A stretch of 64,000 bases of DNA from DATHTS01 sp965219305 (GTDB taxonomy: Bacteria; Acidobacteriota; Blastocatellia; Pyrinomonadales; Pyrinomonadaceae), in assembly GCA_965219305.1 (NCBI GenBank), contig OZ244725.1, positions 4,278,001 to 4,342,000 of the forward strand, written 5' to 3'. Shown here in pieces: positions 26,228-34,023 of the stretch; the first letter of the stretch is position 1; every line of letters starts with the position of its first letter. Position numbers and translations under genes: made by a program. The notes beneath the pieces were generated by a model. It saw nothing but the letters and a program-made list of their open reading frames with translations, was not told the origin of the DNA and made no database searches.

Positions 26228-26849
26228 ATATTGATTTTTTAACTAAATAACCGGGAATTTTTGCTGTGAAGCCGGGAATGTTTAATCTTTAAATTTTCGA
26301 AATTGTTTTATGAACTCAAAATTCAGGAAATTGAAAAAGCACTTGAAGAGAATATACTAAATTTTTGGAACCTCCGTGGTGTTTGTCAATAAATTCGGTC
26401 TCGATATTAATTTTTCGGCTGTATTCGCCGAATGAAATCAGACCGGATTTATATTTTTTAATTACTAAATACGATCTCCTTTCCGGTAGCGGGCGCGAGG
26501 TATGAAAGATACGCCCAGCTTCGAGTGTGCCATAAATTCACTCGTAAAAGCAATAGTTTCGCAGTTTGTTTGAAAAAATTATTGAGATTTAATCAGTAAA
26601 ATGTTTAATTTTTCGTTCTGTAAAATCAATCAATTTGAAATAATTTCCGTCATATTTTATAAATTTCCGGTTTTTTGAAATTGTTGCATTGCAAATCTTC
26701 TTTCGATAAACAGACGGCTTTTAATAAAACAAAAGCAGTCAGCCGGATTTTTTAAGCATTTATTGTGCCTTAACTCAGAATCAGCCGGTTTTTTTATACT
26801 GCCGGTAAATAGTTTTGGTAAACTGTTAGTAATTTTGCAGTCAAAATTT
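26228..26849. other. Gene-free divergent intergenic region
   Basis: This 622-bp AT-rich stretch separates the divergent histidine-kinase operon and the dipeptidase gene. No coding frame with protein-like composition was found. TGGCAC at about 26525 on the minus strand is followed by AGC at the spacing of a sigma-54 promoter, but the -12 element is poor. A GC-richer patch (26485-26530) could fold, but no known riboswitch was recognised. Confidence 0.6.
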
Positions 26850-28148
26850 ATGAATAAAATTCTTTTACTGTTGTTGTTGTTTCCCGTTTCCGTTTTTGCA
26901 CAGACGATGCCGAAAGATGCCGATGCAAAACTCTGGCAGAAAGCCTTGAAAATTCATAAAAGCGCGATAATCGTTGACGGTCACAATGATATTCCGTCGC
27001 CGATGTATGCGGAAGATTTTACCCTTACTTCAAACAGTTTAGGCAAATTTCACAAAGACGGCGATCCGTTTCACACGGACTTTTCGCGCTTTGACAAGTC
27101 GGGAATCACGGGCGAATTTTTCTCTATCTACGTTTCAGGCGAGTTCGCCAAAAAAGGCGGCGCGGCAAGACACGCGCTCGATCTGATAGACACGGTTTAC
27201 CGCGAAGCCGAAAATAATTCCGGTAAAATGTCGGTCTGCACGACGGCGGCGCATATTCGTCAGGCGAAAAAGGACAATAAATTATGCGCTTTGATGGGCA
27301 TCGAAGGCGGACACGCGATTGAAGATTCTTTGTTCGCGCTTCGTGATTTTTACCGTCTCGGCGTGCGTTATATGACTTTGACGCACAACAATACAAATAA
27401 TTGGGCGGATGCTTGCTGCGACCACCGCGAAGGCGACGACAAATTTTATCAGCCTTACGGCGGTTTGAACGATTTCGGCAGAGAAGTCGTGCGCGAAATG
27501 AATCGTCTCGGAATGCTCGTTGATCTTTCGCACGTCTCCGACGACACGATGCGCGATGCAATCGAAGTTTCGACATCGCCCGTCATTTTCTCGCATTCGA
27601 CGACGCGCAAATTTTCCGCGCACCCGCGCACCGTTCCCGACGATGTTTTGCAGATGCTCAAAAAAAACGGCGGAATCGTGATGATAAATTTTTATCCGGC
27701 ATTTCTCGATCAAAGATACTGGGACGAAGACCGCGCCCGCGACAAGAAATTGGAAAAGGAAATCAAAGCCATCGAAGAAAAATATAAAGACGACGCGGAG
27801 AAGTTAAATGCCGAAAAGAGAAAGCTCATCGCCGAAAATCCGATCTACACGCCGACTTATGAGCGAATTGTTGACCACATTGATTACATTAAAAACACCA
27901 TCGGAATTGATTACGCCGGAATCGGTTCGGACTTCGACGGCGTTCCGCTTTTGCCCGTTGGAATGGACGGAATGGAAGATTTAGCTCTCGTAACTTACGA
28001 AATGCTCAGACGCGGTTACGATGAAACTGAGATCAAAAAAGTTCTGGGCGAAAATTTTATGCGTGTGCTTGAGAAAAACGAGCGAAATGCAAAAACAAAT
28101 TCGGGAAAAATCAGCGGAAACGGCAGTTTGAAAAAGGTGAATCAATAA
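26850..28148 (+). CDS. Secreted or periplasmic membrane-dipeptidase (peptidase M19)
   Basis: The ATG at 26850 starts a signal peptide ('KILLLLLLFPVSVFAQ'); the frame is open upstream to 26763 but that part is not protein-like. M19 peptidases are zinc enzymes that cleave dipeptides. Zinc ligands and signatures are visible: HxD in 'IIVDGHNDIP', 'GIEGGHAIEDS' with the bridging Glu, 'VDLSHVSDDTM', 'PVIFSHSTTRKFSAHPRTVP' and 'IGIDYAGIGSDFDG'. An extra charged helix ('DRARDKKLEKEIKAIEEKYK') is inserted near residue 305, a common insertion in bacterial members. The length of 432 residues is normal. Confidence 0.92.
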   Translation: MNKILLLLLLFPVSVFAQTMPKDADAKLWQKALKIHKSAIIVDGHNDIPSPMYAEDFTLTSNSLGKFHKDGDPFHTDFSRFDKSGITGEFFSIYVSGEFAKKGGAARHALDLIDTVYREAENNSGKMSVCTTAAHIRQAKKDNKLCALMGIEGGHAIEDSLFALRDFYRLGVRYMTLTHNNTNNWADACCDHREGDDKFYQPYGGLNDFGREVVREMNRLGMLVDLSHVSDDTMRDAIEVSTSPVIFSHSTTRKFSAHPRTVPDDVLQMLKKNGGIVMINFYPAFLDQRYWDEDRARDKKLEKEIKAIEEKYKDDAEKLNAEKRKLIAENPIYTPTYERIVDHIDYIKNTIGIDYAGIGSDFDGVPLLPVGMDGMEDLALVTYEMLRRGYDETEIKKVLGENFMRVLEKNERNAKTNSGKISGNGSLKKVNQ

Positions 28149-28189
28149 TTTTGCCTCAGTAATCCATTGTAAAGAATGCCTTTATCAAG

Positions 28190-28203
28190 GGCATCAATTT
28201 TGC
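28190..28203 (+). promoter_or_regulatory. Sigma-54-type promoter upstream of the STAS/SpoIIAA-like gene
   Basis: GGCATCAATTTTGCA has the -24 GG (28190-28191) and -12 GC (28202-28203) exactly ten bases apart, with TTTGCA around the -12. The gene starts at 28265 with ribosome site AAGGAG, giving a leader of about 50 nt. The -12 side, TTGCACTTTA, is identical to that of the promoter at 33931. Confidence 0.6.
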
Positions 28204-28264
28204 ACTTTATAACGGTATTATTAACTGCATCGAAACGATGCGTTGATTAAAAGGAGCAAATAAA

Positions 28265-28651
28265 ATGAATTGGACAATCGAATATATCGAACCGCTAAAT
28301 GTTGTAAAAATAACTACGGAAGGTGATTTCAGCACGGACGATCACCTTCGAATGATCGAAGATATAATTTCCCGCGATTTTTGGAGAGTGGGAATGGATA
28401 CGTTTTTCGATCACCGGAAATTGGATTTTAAGCGAACGACGATTGCGCTGATGAGAAAAGTAAGCGCGAATCATCAGAAATACGAAAAACAGATCGGCAA
28501 CGGAAAAGCCGCACTTTTAATGAAATCGCTGGCGGATTTCGCACGCGGACGACAGATCGAATTGATGACGCGATACGAAGTTTCCGCAACTGTCAGCGTA
28601 TTTCTCGACGAAGAGGAAACGATCAAATGGCTGACGACAAAAAAATTCTAA
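28265..28651 (+). CDS. SpoIIAA/STAS-like small protein
   Basis: This 128-residue protein begins 'MNWTIEYIEPLNVVKITTEG' and continues with a fold pattern of alternating strands and helices typical of SpoIIAA-like/STAS-superfamily proteins ('DDHLRMIEDII', 'GMDTFFDHRKLDF', 'ALLMKSLADFARGRQIELMT'). There is no signal or membrane segment. STAS-like proteins usually act through protein contacts in signalling. The ribosome site AAGGAG lies 8 bases ahead of the ATG. A sigma-54-type promoter lies upstream, so expression is probably tied to an enhancer-binding regulator. Function otherwise unknown. Confidence 0.7.
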   Translation: MNWTIEYIEPLNVVKITTEGDFSTDDHLRMIEDIISRDFWRVGMDTFFDHRKLDFKRTTIALMRKVSANHQKYEKQIGNGKAALLMKSLADFARGRQIELMTRYEVSATVSVFLDEEETIKWLTTKKF

Positions 28652-28682
28652 GCGAATATATGTATTAGCATCAAACAGTATT

Positions 28683-28838
28683 ATGGGACAAAAAGTATTC
28701 TGGATAAGTTTCTTTATAATCGGTACGTTGGCTGACTTGATCCTGCCGTTGGTTTGGGCTTTGATTCTAACAATTCCGATAATGGTTTTTTGCTGGTGGC
28801 TTGCATACCGCTGCGATTGGTTTGAGCCGAATATATAA
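28683..28838 (+). CDS. Possible 51-residue small membrane protein
   Basis: ATG 28683 to stop 28838 encodes 'MGQKVFWISFFIIGTLADLI' and continues with a second hydrophobic segment ('VWALILTIPIMVFCWWLAYR'), then a short tail ending 'FEPNI'. Two membrane helices are likely. It begins 31 bp after the STAS-like gene and ends 44 bp before the next gene on the same strand. No clear ribosome site is seen, so it may be translated by coupling or not at all. Confidence 0.45.
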   Translation: MGQKVFWISFFIIGTLADLILPLVWALILTIPIMVFCWWLAYRCDWFEPNI

Positions 28839-28882
28839 TTTTTATGAGCGAAATAACATAAAATCGGAAGGAACTTTAAATT

Positions 28883-29275
28883 ATGGGAACGGTTTACATT
28901 GACGATGACGGGAAAGAATATCCTGAAAATTACCGGGATTTTGAAGATTATAAGATTGAATACGAATCGTTGATCGAAAGACTCGCCAAGCGCGAAGATG
29001 CGGTAAAGATGTTGAAAATCGCTCATCCTTCAAAGATCGGCGCGGTCAGGGATTGGATTGCTCAGATTGATAAGGGCATCAAACAGACCGAGGAAATTCT
29101 TGAAATGATTAAGGATTTACACACTGAAAAATATAAATACCTGCAAGGTTTAGAAGAAACAGGCAAGTTAGCCGATATTATAAATAAAGAACTGCGGGCG
29201 CACGTCGCCGCGCACAATCCCGAAAAACTCGAAGAATTAGACGCGATGTTATCCATTGACGAAGAATCCGATTAA
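28883..29275 (+). CDS. Small helical protein of unknown function
   Basis: The 130-residue protein begins 'MGTVYIDDDGKEYPENYRDF' and is then highly charged and helical, with a coiled-coil-like centre ('DKGIKQTEEILEMIKDLHTE') and acidic C-terminus. No family was recognised. The ribosome site GGAAGGAAC lies 13 bases upstream of the ATG. A strong hairpin terminator follows at 29316. It may share a transcript with the STAS-like gene. Confidence 0.65.
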   Translation: MGTVYIDDDGKEYPENYRDFEDYKIEYESLIERLAKREDAVKMLKIAHPSKIGAVRDWIAQIDKGIKQTEEILEMIKDLHTEKYKYLQGLEETGKLADIINKELRAHVAAHNPEKLEELDAMLSIDEESD

Positions 29276-29315
29276 AATTCCTTTGTTGGAAAAGTCAGCC
29301 GCTAAATTAAATATA

Positions 29316-29354
29316 AACGTCCGCCCGGAAATAATATATTTCCGGGCGGACGTT
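29316..29354. terminator. Bidirectional terminator
   Basis: AACGTCCGCCCGGAAAT (29316-29332) pairs perfectly with ATTTCCGGGCGGACGTT (29338-29354) around a 5-base loop. It lies between convergent genes ending at 29275 and 29380. T-rich sequence follows on the plus strand. Confidence 0.85.
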
Positions 29355-29379
29355 GTGTTTTCCGTTATTAAAATAAATT

Positions 29380-29751
29380 TTAATCCTTGCCGGAATCTTC
29401 TGACGGCTTGCGTCCCGTCGGTCTTTTATACTCGCTTTTCTTTTTCAATCCCACTGATTGAACTTCATCGGAACTATCGCCGAACTGCGCGATGACCTGC
29501 TGTTTCGATCCGAGAATGGCATTGTGAAACTCCCATTCGTCAGCCGCCGTTTTGTCCCGCGCCGCATCCAACGCGCCTTCTTTCTGCACTTCGTCGGTTT
29601 GGCTGGCATTCATCGTCTCGTGTTTATTTATAATTTCATCCAACGCATACTCCTTATTGCTCGGATTATAATCGGTAATCGCCTTGAGCGCGGCATAAGC
29701 GTCGCGGTCTTCCTGTAATTGCTTTTTTGAAAGTCTTTTTGGTTTTTTCAT
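29380..29751 (-). CDS. Small charged protein of unknown function
   Basis: The ATG at 29751 follows GAGGAAAT and is preferred over upstream starts, which would add a stretch read from the 21-bp array flank. The 123-residue protein begins 'MKKPKRLSKKQLQEDRDAYA', is helical and ends in a basic, disordered tail ('KKKSEYKRPTGRKPSEDSGK'). No family was recognised. It might bind nucleic acid, judging only from its charge. Array 2 lies 80 bp upstream of its start. Confidence 0.65.
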   Translation of the reverse strand: MKKPKRLSKKQLQEDRDAYAALKAITDYNPSNKEYALDEIINKHETMNASQTDEVQKEGALDAARDKTAADEWEFHNAILGSKQQVIAQFGDSSDEVQSVGLKKKSEYKRPTGRKPSEDSGKD

Positions 29752-29831
29752 TGTTTTATATTTCCTCAGTAGAAAGATGTCGGAATAATAAAATCTTCCG
29801 CAACAAATACGATGTTCGACCAATAAAAAAG

Positions 29832-30065
29832 GTTTCCACACGTAGAGAAAATATTATTTACCTGCAAGTAAAGAAGGTTTCCATCTAAGTAAAGACGATT
29901 TACCTGCAAGTAAAGACGATTTACCTGCAAGTAAAGAAGATTTCCATTGAAGTAAAGATGATTTACCTGTAAGTAAAGAGTGTTTACACGCAAGTAAACA
30001 GTCTTTACTTGCGTGTAAACAATGCTTTCCGAACGGTAAATAGTATTTACGGTCGCGTAAATACT
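29832..30065. repeat. Array 2: ten 21-bp units plus one offset unit, each with a dyad
   Basis: Ten contiguous 21-bp units run from 29856 to 30065; an eleventh copy (29832-29852) is offset by 3 bp. The best-conserved unit starts ATTTACCTGCAAGTAAAG. Most units carry TTTAC-N6-GTAAA, a 16-bp dyad. In the last three units the centre changes (TTTACTTGCGTGTAAA, TTTACGGTCGCGTAAA) but the outer arms stay complementary, showing covariation around the dyad. The remaining 29752-30474 interval holds the dispersed element at 30166 and no clear gene. Confidence 0.93.
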
Positions 30066-30165
30066 GATTAGCCATAAAAAAAGTTTGTTTTCCGCCGCGT
30101 CAGCGTTAAATGAGTTTAGCCGTGCAATTACGGTCTTTAAAAAATAAATATAATAAAGAAATTCT

Positions 30166-30335
30166 TTCGGGCTATGTCCGCCGATGTGAGGAAAAGCTAT
30201 GCTTTTCCGTATGTTTTTGATTTCTCTGCGGCTGCGCCGCCAGTTTTTGCGGTCAAGAATGTGCGGCAAAGATGGCGGCGTAGCCGCGAAGAAGGGAGCA
30301 AGCCGAACGGAAAGACACAGCCGCAGATTATCGAA
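30166..30335 (+). repeat. Dispersed palindromic element, copy A
   Basis: The stretch starts TTCGGGCTATGTCCGCCGAT and contains GGAAAAGCTATGCTTTTCC, GCGGCTGCGCCGCC and GATGGCGGCGTAGCCGCGAA, ending ACACAGCCGCAGATTATCGA. The same segments occur in the same order at 45498-45700. The right terminal inverted repeat seen in copy B is shortened here. Non-coding, about 170 bp. Confidence 0.85.
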
Positions 30336-30474
30336 CTTAATTCTCAAATATTATAAATCTGCGGCTGAATTCATACATTCGCTATGCAATTTCATTGATT
30401 TTGTAGAATCGTTAAGAAACAAATACTCATTGTGTGGCAATCCATATTGAAACGCGCCGTTGACTGCTGAATAA

Positions 30475-30861
30475 TTGCGAATAGCTTTTAGAAAACTTTC
30501 GGAGAATAAAATTACGCGTCGAATTACTTTTTATATTCTTATGGGAATTTTTACTTTTAGTGTGAGTCTTTGTGTTTATGTTTCTTACAATTCTTGGAAT
30601 AAATATAAATTGGAAAACAGAGATTTGGAAAAAAGTAAACAGTCGGAAATGCCGCAGAAACAGTCCGGGAATGCAGCCTTTGAACAAAAGAATGATTTTC
30701 AATGTAATGATAAATTTACAGCGTTGGAAATAAAATGCTCTCGTCGCAAACAATTACAGCTTTCATATATCATAAAACTTGAAAAAAAAACTCAACAATC
30801 TGATAGCCTAAAAGCGTTTTGTAACATATACAACATTAAATTTTTATTGGACATTTTATAA
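30475..30861 (+). CDS. Possible single-pass membrane protein of unknown function
   Basis: A TTG at 30475 starts 'MRIAFRKLSENKITRRITFY', a basic N-terminus, followed by a single hydrophobic helix ('FYILMGIFTFSVSLCVYVSY') and a hydrophilic Lys/Gln/Ser-rich remainder with three Cys. Starting at the later ATG (30541) would cut the membrane helix, which favours the TTG despite the lack of a ribosome site. No family was recognised. It ends 10 bp before the next gene's start. It could be a chance frame; confidence is limited. Confidence 0.4.
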   Translation: MRIAFRKLSENKITRRITFYILMGIFTFSVSLCVYVSYNSWNKYKLENRDLEKSKQSEMPQKQSGNAAFEQKNDFQCNDKFTALEIKCSRRKQLQLSYIIKLEKKTQQSDSLKAFCNIYNIKFLLDIL

Positions 30862-30871
30862 TAGCAAGATT

Positions 30872-32833
30872 ATGTTTAGTGATAATTTTCGACGCGGCGA
30901 GAATAAGGGGAAAGGCAAAGCGGGATCGAAGGCGGCTTCGAAGATGGCGGACATCGGTTGGAAGGCGTTTCAGGTGGTGAATAAGTCTTTGCCGGAAGGG
31001 AAATCAATTCAGCCGGAATGGGCGGCGGAACCGCTTTTGAAATCTTATGAACGCACCGCGCCGCCGCTCGGTTTTCCGCGTGAGACGGATTCGCTCTGCC
31101 CGACTTGCGTGAAGAATGTCCGTAACGGCGTGATTGATAAATCAATTCCGCTGGAGATTCTGATGAATTCGCATCCGGGCGAGATCAAGGCGCAGATCGT
31201 CGAGGAAGACGGACAGGTTTTGATGAAAAAGACCTGCCCGACGCACGGCGAATTCGTTGACGTTCTGGCGACGGACGCGAAGTTTCTAGACCGCATCGAA
31301 TCGCTGTTTTACGGGCGCGATTTCAAAGCGGCGGAAGACAAGCACGTTCATCATCACGGGACTTCGGACATCAAATTCGGGCGCGGCGCGGTGTTGACGG
31401 TTGATTTGACGAACCGCTGCAATATGATGTGCAACCCGTGTTTTATGGACGCAAATCAGGTCGGCTACGTTCACGAACCGACGTTTGAAGACACGAAACA
31501 GATTTTGGATAACGCCGTTTCATTCAAACCGCGCCGACAAATCATCATTTTATTTTCGGGCGGCGAACCGACAATTGCGCCGCATTTTCTCGAATCGGTC
31601 GCGTATGCAAAAAAGGTCGGTTTTTACAGAATTTTAGCGGCGACGAACGGGATTCGCTACGCCGAAGACATCGAGTTTTGCAAAGCGGCGAAGGAAGCCG
31701 GACAGCACGGCGTTTATTTGCAGTTCGACGGCGTTTCCGAAGAAAAAAACAAACATCGCGGAGTCGGGAATTTGTTCGACGTTAAATTGAAGGCGATTGA
31801 AAATCTCGCGTCGGTCGGCATAAAAGTTACTTTGGTGACGACGATTGTCAACACGATCAACAACGACGCAATCGGCGAAATCGTCAAATTCGCGGCGAAA
31901 AATATTGATAAAGTTCAGACCATCGCGTTTCAACCCGTTTCGTTTACGGGGCGCGACGAAGACGTTTCCGACGCGGACAGAAAACAGCAAAGATACACGC
32001 TCGCGGGAATGACGCACGATCTCGAAGATCAATTGGACGACAAACTCGCGCTCCAACCGCTGCGCGATTGGTTTCCGCTTTCGTCGTATTCGGCGTTCAC
32101 TTCCGTGATGGATATGCTCCAAGGCGCGGACGCGCCGTGGGGCTGGTCGTCGTGCAATTGTCATCCGAACTGCGGGATTTTTACGCTCGTCGTCGTTAAT
32201 AAAAAGACGAACGAAATGCGTTCGCTGTTCGAGTTTTTCAACTATGAACAGTTTATGAAAGACGTGGCGACGATCACCGACACGGCGCGCGGCAAAAAAT
32301 TGACGATGGCGCAACTCGGAATGGCGATTATGCGAAATTATAACGCATCGAACGCGCCCGAAGGTTTTCCGATCTCGCAGATTTTAAATTTATTCAAACC
32401 GTCTTCGACGACTTCAAACTCAGATCGCAACGACCGTATGAAAGAGGAAAAAGCCGATGACGACATCTGGCGTGTTCTCTGCGTCGAAGGAATGTGGTTT
32501 CAGGATTTGTTCACATACGATTTTCGCCGCACGGAAATGTGCGTCATTCCATACGGAACGCAGGAAGGCGAAATTTCATTTTGTGCTTATAATACCGGAG
32601 TCGGTTGGCGGCAGATCGTCGAAGAAATGAACAAAACCGCAAGTTTAGGCGAATGGTATCAGGAACACGGTCGCCACGCCGTCTATGCGAAAGGCAAGGA
32701 AGTTCCGGGAATTCAGAAAACACGCAGTTTGAGTTTACCCGTGATTGCCAAAGTTTTGCAGGAAGATTTGGATAAACCGACGGTCACGCCGTATTTGATT
32801 GAGGAAGAAGAAAACGAAACGATCGGCGTGTAA
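30872..32833 (+). CDS. Radical SAM protein of the Tes/membrane-spanning lipid synthase (COG1964) family
   Basis: The 653-residue protein has the family layout. First comes a rubredoxin-like part with 'SLCPTCVKNV' and 'KKTCPTHGEF' (about residues 73-130). Then the radical SAM motif CX3CX2C in 'LTNRCNMMCNPCFMDANQ', the SAM-contacting 'LFSGGEPTIAP', and 'PVSFTGRDED'. A second Cys-rich motif 'SSCNCHPNCGIFTLVV' follows, with more Cys ('LCVEGMWFQD', 'RRTEMCVIP', 'FCAYNTG') at the C-terminus. Archaeal Tes joins the tails of two lipid chains with sp3 C-C bonds to make tetraethers; bacterial relatives are proposed to make membrane-spanning diabolic-acid-type lipids, which Acidobacteriota of this kind contain. 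A second radical SAM gene follows after 6 bp. The family is well supported; the lipid substrate is inferred. Confidence 0.78.
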   Translation: MFSDNFRRGENKGKGKAGSKAASKMADIGWKAFQVVNKSLPEGKSIQPEWAAEPLLKSYERTAPPLGFPRETDSLCPTCVKNVRNGVIDKSIPLEILMNSHPGEIKAQIVEEDGQVLMKKTCPTHGEFVDVLATDAKFLDRIESLFYGRDFKAAEDKHVHHHGTSDIKFGRGAVLTVDLTNRCNMMCNPCFMDANQVGYVHEPTFEDTKQILDNAVSFKPRRQIIILFSGGEPTIAPHFLESVAYAKKVGFYRILAATNGIRYAEDIEFCKAAKEAGQHGVYLQFDGVSEEKNKHRGVGNLFDVKLKAIENLASVGIKVTLVTTIVNTINNDAIGEIVKFAAKNIDKVQTIAFQPVSFTGRDEDVSDADRKQQRYTLAGMTHDLEDQLDDKLALQPLRDWFPLSSYSAFTSVMDMLQGADAPWGWSSCNCHPNCGIFTLVVVNKKTNEMRSLFEFFNYEQFMKDVATITDTARGKKLTMAQLGMAIMRNYNASNAPEGFPISQILNLFKPSSTTSNSDRNDRMKEEKADDDIWRVLCVEGMWFQDLFTYDFRRTEMCVIPYGTQEGEISFCAYNTGVGWRQIVEEMNKTASLGEWYQEHGRHAVYAKGKEVPGIQKTRSLSLPVIAKVLQEDLDKPTVTPYLIEEEENETIGV

Positions 32834-32839
32834 ATTAAG

Positions 32840-33751
32840 ATGAAAGTTATCAAAACACTCGAAAATCTCGGCGGACTCGCCAAATTGATGGCTTTCGGAA
32901 TGCCCGCGAACGCCGTCGGTTCGATTGACGTGACGAAACGCTGTAATCTGCGCTGCGAACATTGTTATTTTTTCGCCGAAGAACATAAAGAGCGCGAATT
33001 GACAATCGAAGAATGGACGGAAAGATTTGAAGCGATGAAGGCGGCGGGCGATCCGATGTTATTATGCACTTGGGTCGGTGGCGAACCGATGGTGCGAAAA
33101 CCTCTGATTGACATCGGGCGCAAATATTTCAAACACAATACGGTCGTCACCAACGGCACGATGGAATTGCCGGATTGGACGGACGTTACCTGGGTGATCT
33201 CGATTGACGGCACGGAAGAAGCGTTCGAGAAAATGCGCGCACCGGGAATTTATAATAAGATCAAGGAAAACATCAAACGTCATCCGAATCTGCGAATCCA
33301 AATTTCGTGCGTCATCACGAGTTTAACGAAAGACTGTATCGAAGATTTGATCGAGGAATGGAAGGATTTGGCGAGCGGCGGGATTATTTTCGATTTCTTT
33401 ACGCCGGTCAATAAATTGGACGAAGCGTTGTGGCTCGATTGGGACGAGCGCGACGCGATGATTGATAAAATCTTTGAACTGAAAAAGAAATATCCGCGCA
33501 AAATAAATATGCTCGATTCGACGCTCGATCTGATGCGTTCGGGCAATTCTAAGCGCGTGACGGATAATTGTCTGTTCAAGGAAAAAGCCTTCACGCTCGG
33601 CGCGGACGGCAAAGACAAAGGTAAATGTATGATGGGCAACAACGCCGACTGCGACAAATGCGGCTGCGTCGTGCCGTTTTATATGGCGACGATGAATTCT
33701 CCGAAACTGATTATAAAAGAAGCGGTTAAAAGAGCCGTCGGTAGAAATTGA
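32840..33751 (+). CDS. Radical SAM protein coupled to the Tes-like gene
   Basis: This 303-residue protein has CX3CX2C in 'DVTKRCNLRCEHCYFFAEEH', 'CTWVGGEPMVRKPLIDIG' (the GGEP motif) and 'VTNGTMELPDWTDVTWVISI'. Its C-terminus has five Cys ('DNCLFKEKAF', 'KGKCMMGNNADCDKCGCVVP') that could hold an extra iron-sulfur cluster, as in SPASM/twitch-domain enzymes. The overall pattern resembles the HpnH/MoaA-like group, whose members act on lipids, cofactors or peptides. It begins 6 bp after the Tes-like gene, so both are probably co-transcribed and act in one pathway. A terminator follows. The reaction is unknown. Confidence 0.8.
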   Translation: MKVIKTLENLGGLAKLMAFGMPANAVGSIDVTKRCNLRCEHCYFFAEEHKERELTIEEWTERFEAMKAAGDPMLLCTWVGGEPMVRKPLIDIGRKYFKHNTVVTNGTMELPDWTDVTWVISIDGTEEAFEKMRAPGIYNKIKENIKRHPNLRIQISCVITSLTKDCIEDLIEEWKDLASGGIIFDFFTPVNKLDEALWLDWDERDAMIDKIFELKKKYPRKINMLDSTLDLMRSGNSKRVTDNCLFKEKAFTLGADGKDKGKCMMGNNADCDKCGCVVPFYMATMNSPKLIIKEAVKRAVGRN

Positions 33752-33775
33752 TTAGTTCAAAAGTTAATAAATTTC

Positions 33776-33807
33776 AAGACAATAGTTCAAATTTGAACTA
33801 TTGTCTT
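33776..33807. terminator. Terminator after the radical SAM pair
   Basis: AAGACAATAGTTCAAA (33776) and TTTGAACTATTGTCTT (33792) form a perfect 32-bp palindrome followed by T-rich sequence, 24 bp after the stop. Confidence 0.85.
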
Positions 33808-33930
33808 TTTTATTATTTGCGGAAAATTTCCTCACTTTAGAAATCAAAATGTGGGGAGATATTCCCTGAACTTCGTCGGTCAAATACACGATAATCCAAC
33901 AAACTCAATAAAAATGGAGAAAATAATAAC

Positions 33931-33946
33931 GGCACGTTGATTGCAC
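33931..33946 (+). promoter_or_regulatory. Sigma-54-type promoter for the REC/HD-GYP-like gene
   Basis: GGCACGTTGATTGCAC has the -24 GG (33931) and -12 GC (33943) at the canonical spacing, with GGCACG and TTGCA matching the sigma-54 consensus except for the base before GG. The coding start is at 34024. It shares TTGCACTTTA with the element at 28190-28211. Confidence 0.7.
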
Positions 33947-34023
33947 TTTACGGTTAAAATTTGCCGGGTTGTAAATTCAAAATTATTTCCCGGTAAAAAA
34001 ACGGTAACGGTTCAATAAAGATT

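Noticed and set aside
26505..26535. Minus-strand sigma-54 promoter for the histidine kinase operon
   Set aside because: Spacing fits but the -12 element lacks TTGC, and it lies about 280 bp from the gene.
29766..30347. Long minus-strand frame over array 2 with 'LYLQVNR' repeats
   Set aside because: The same period artefact; it runs through the dispersed element and overlaps the real gene start region at 29751.
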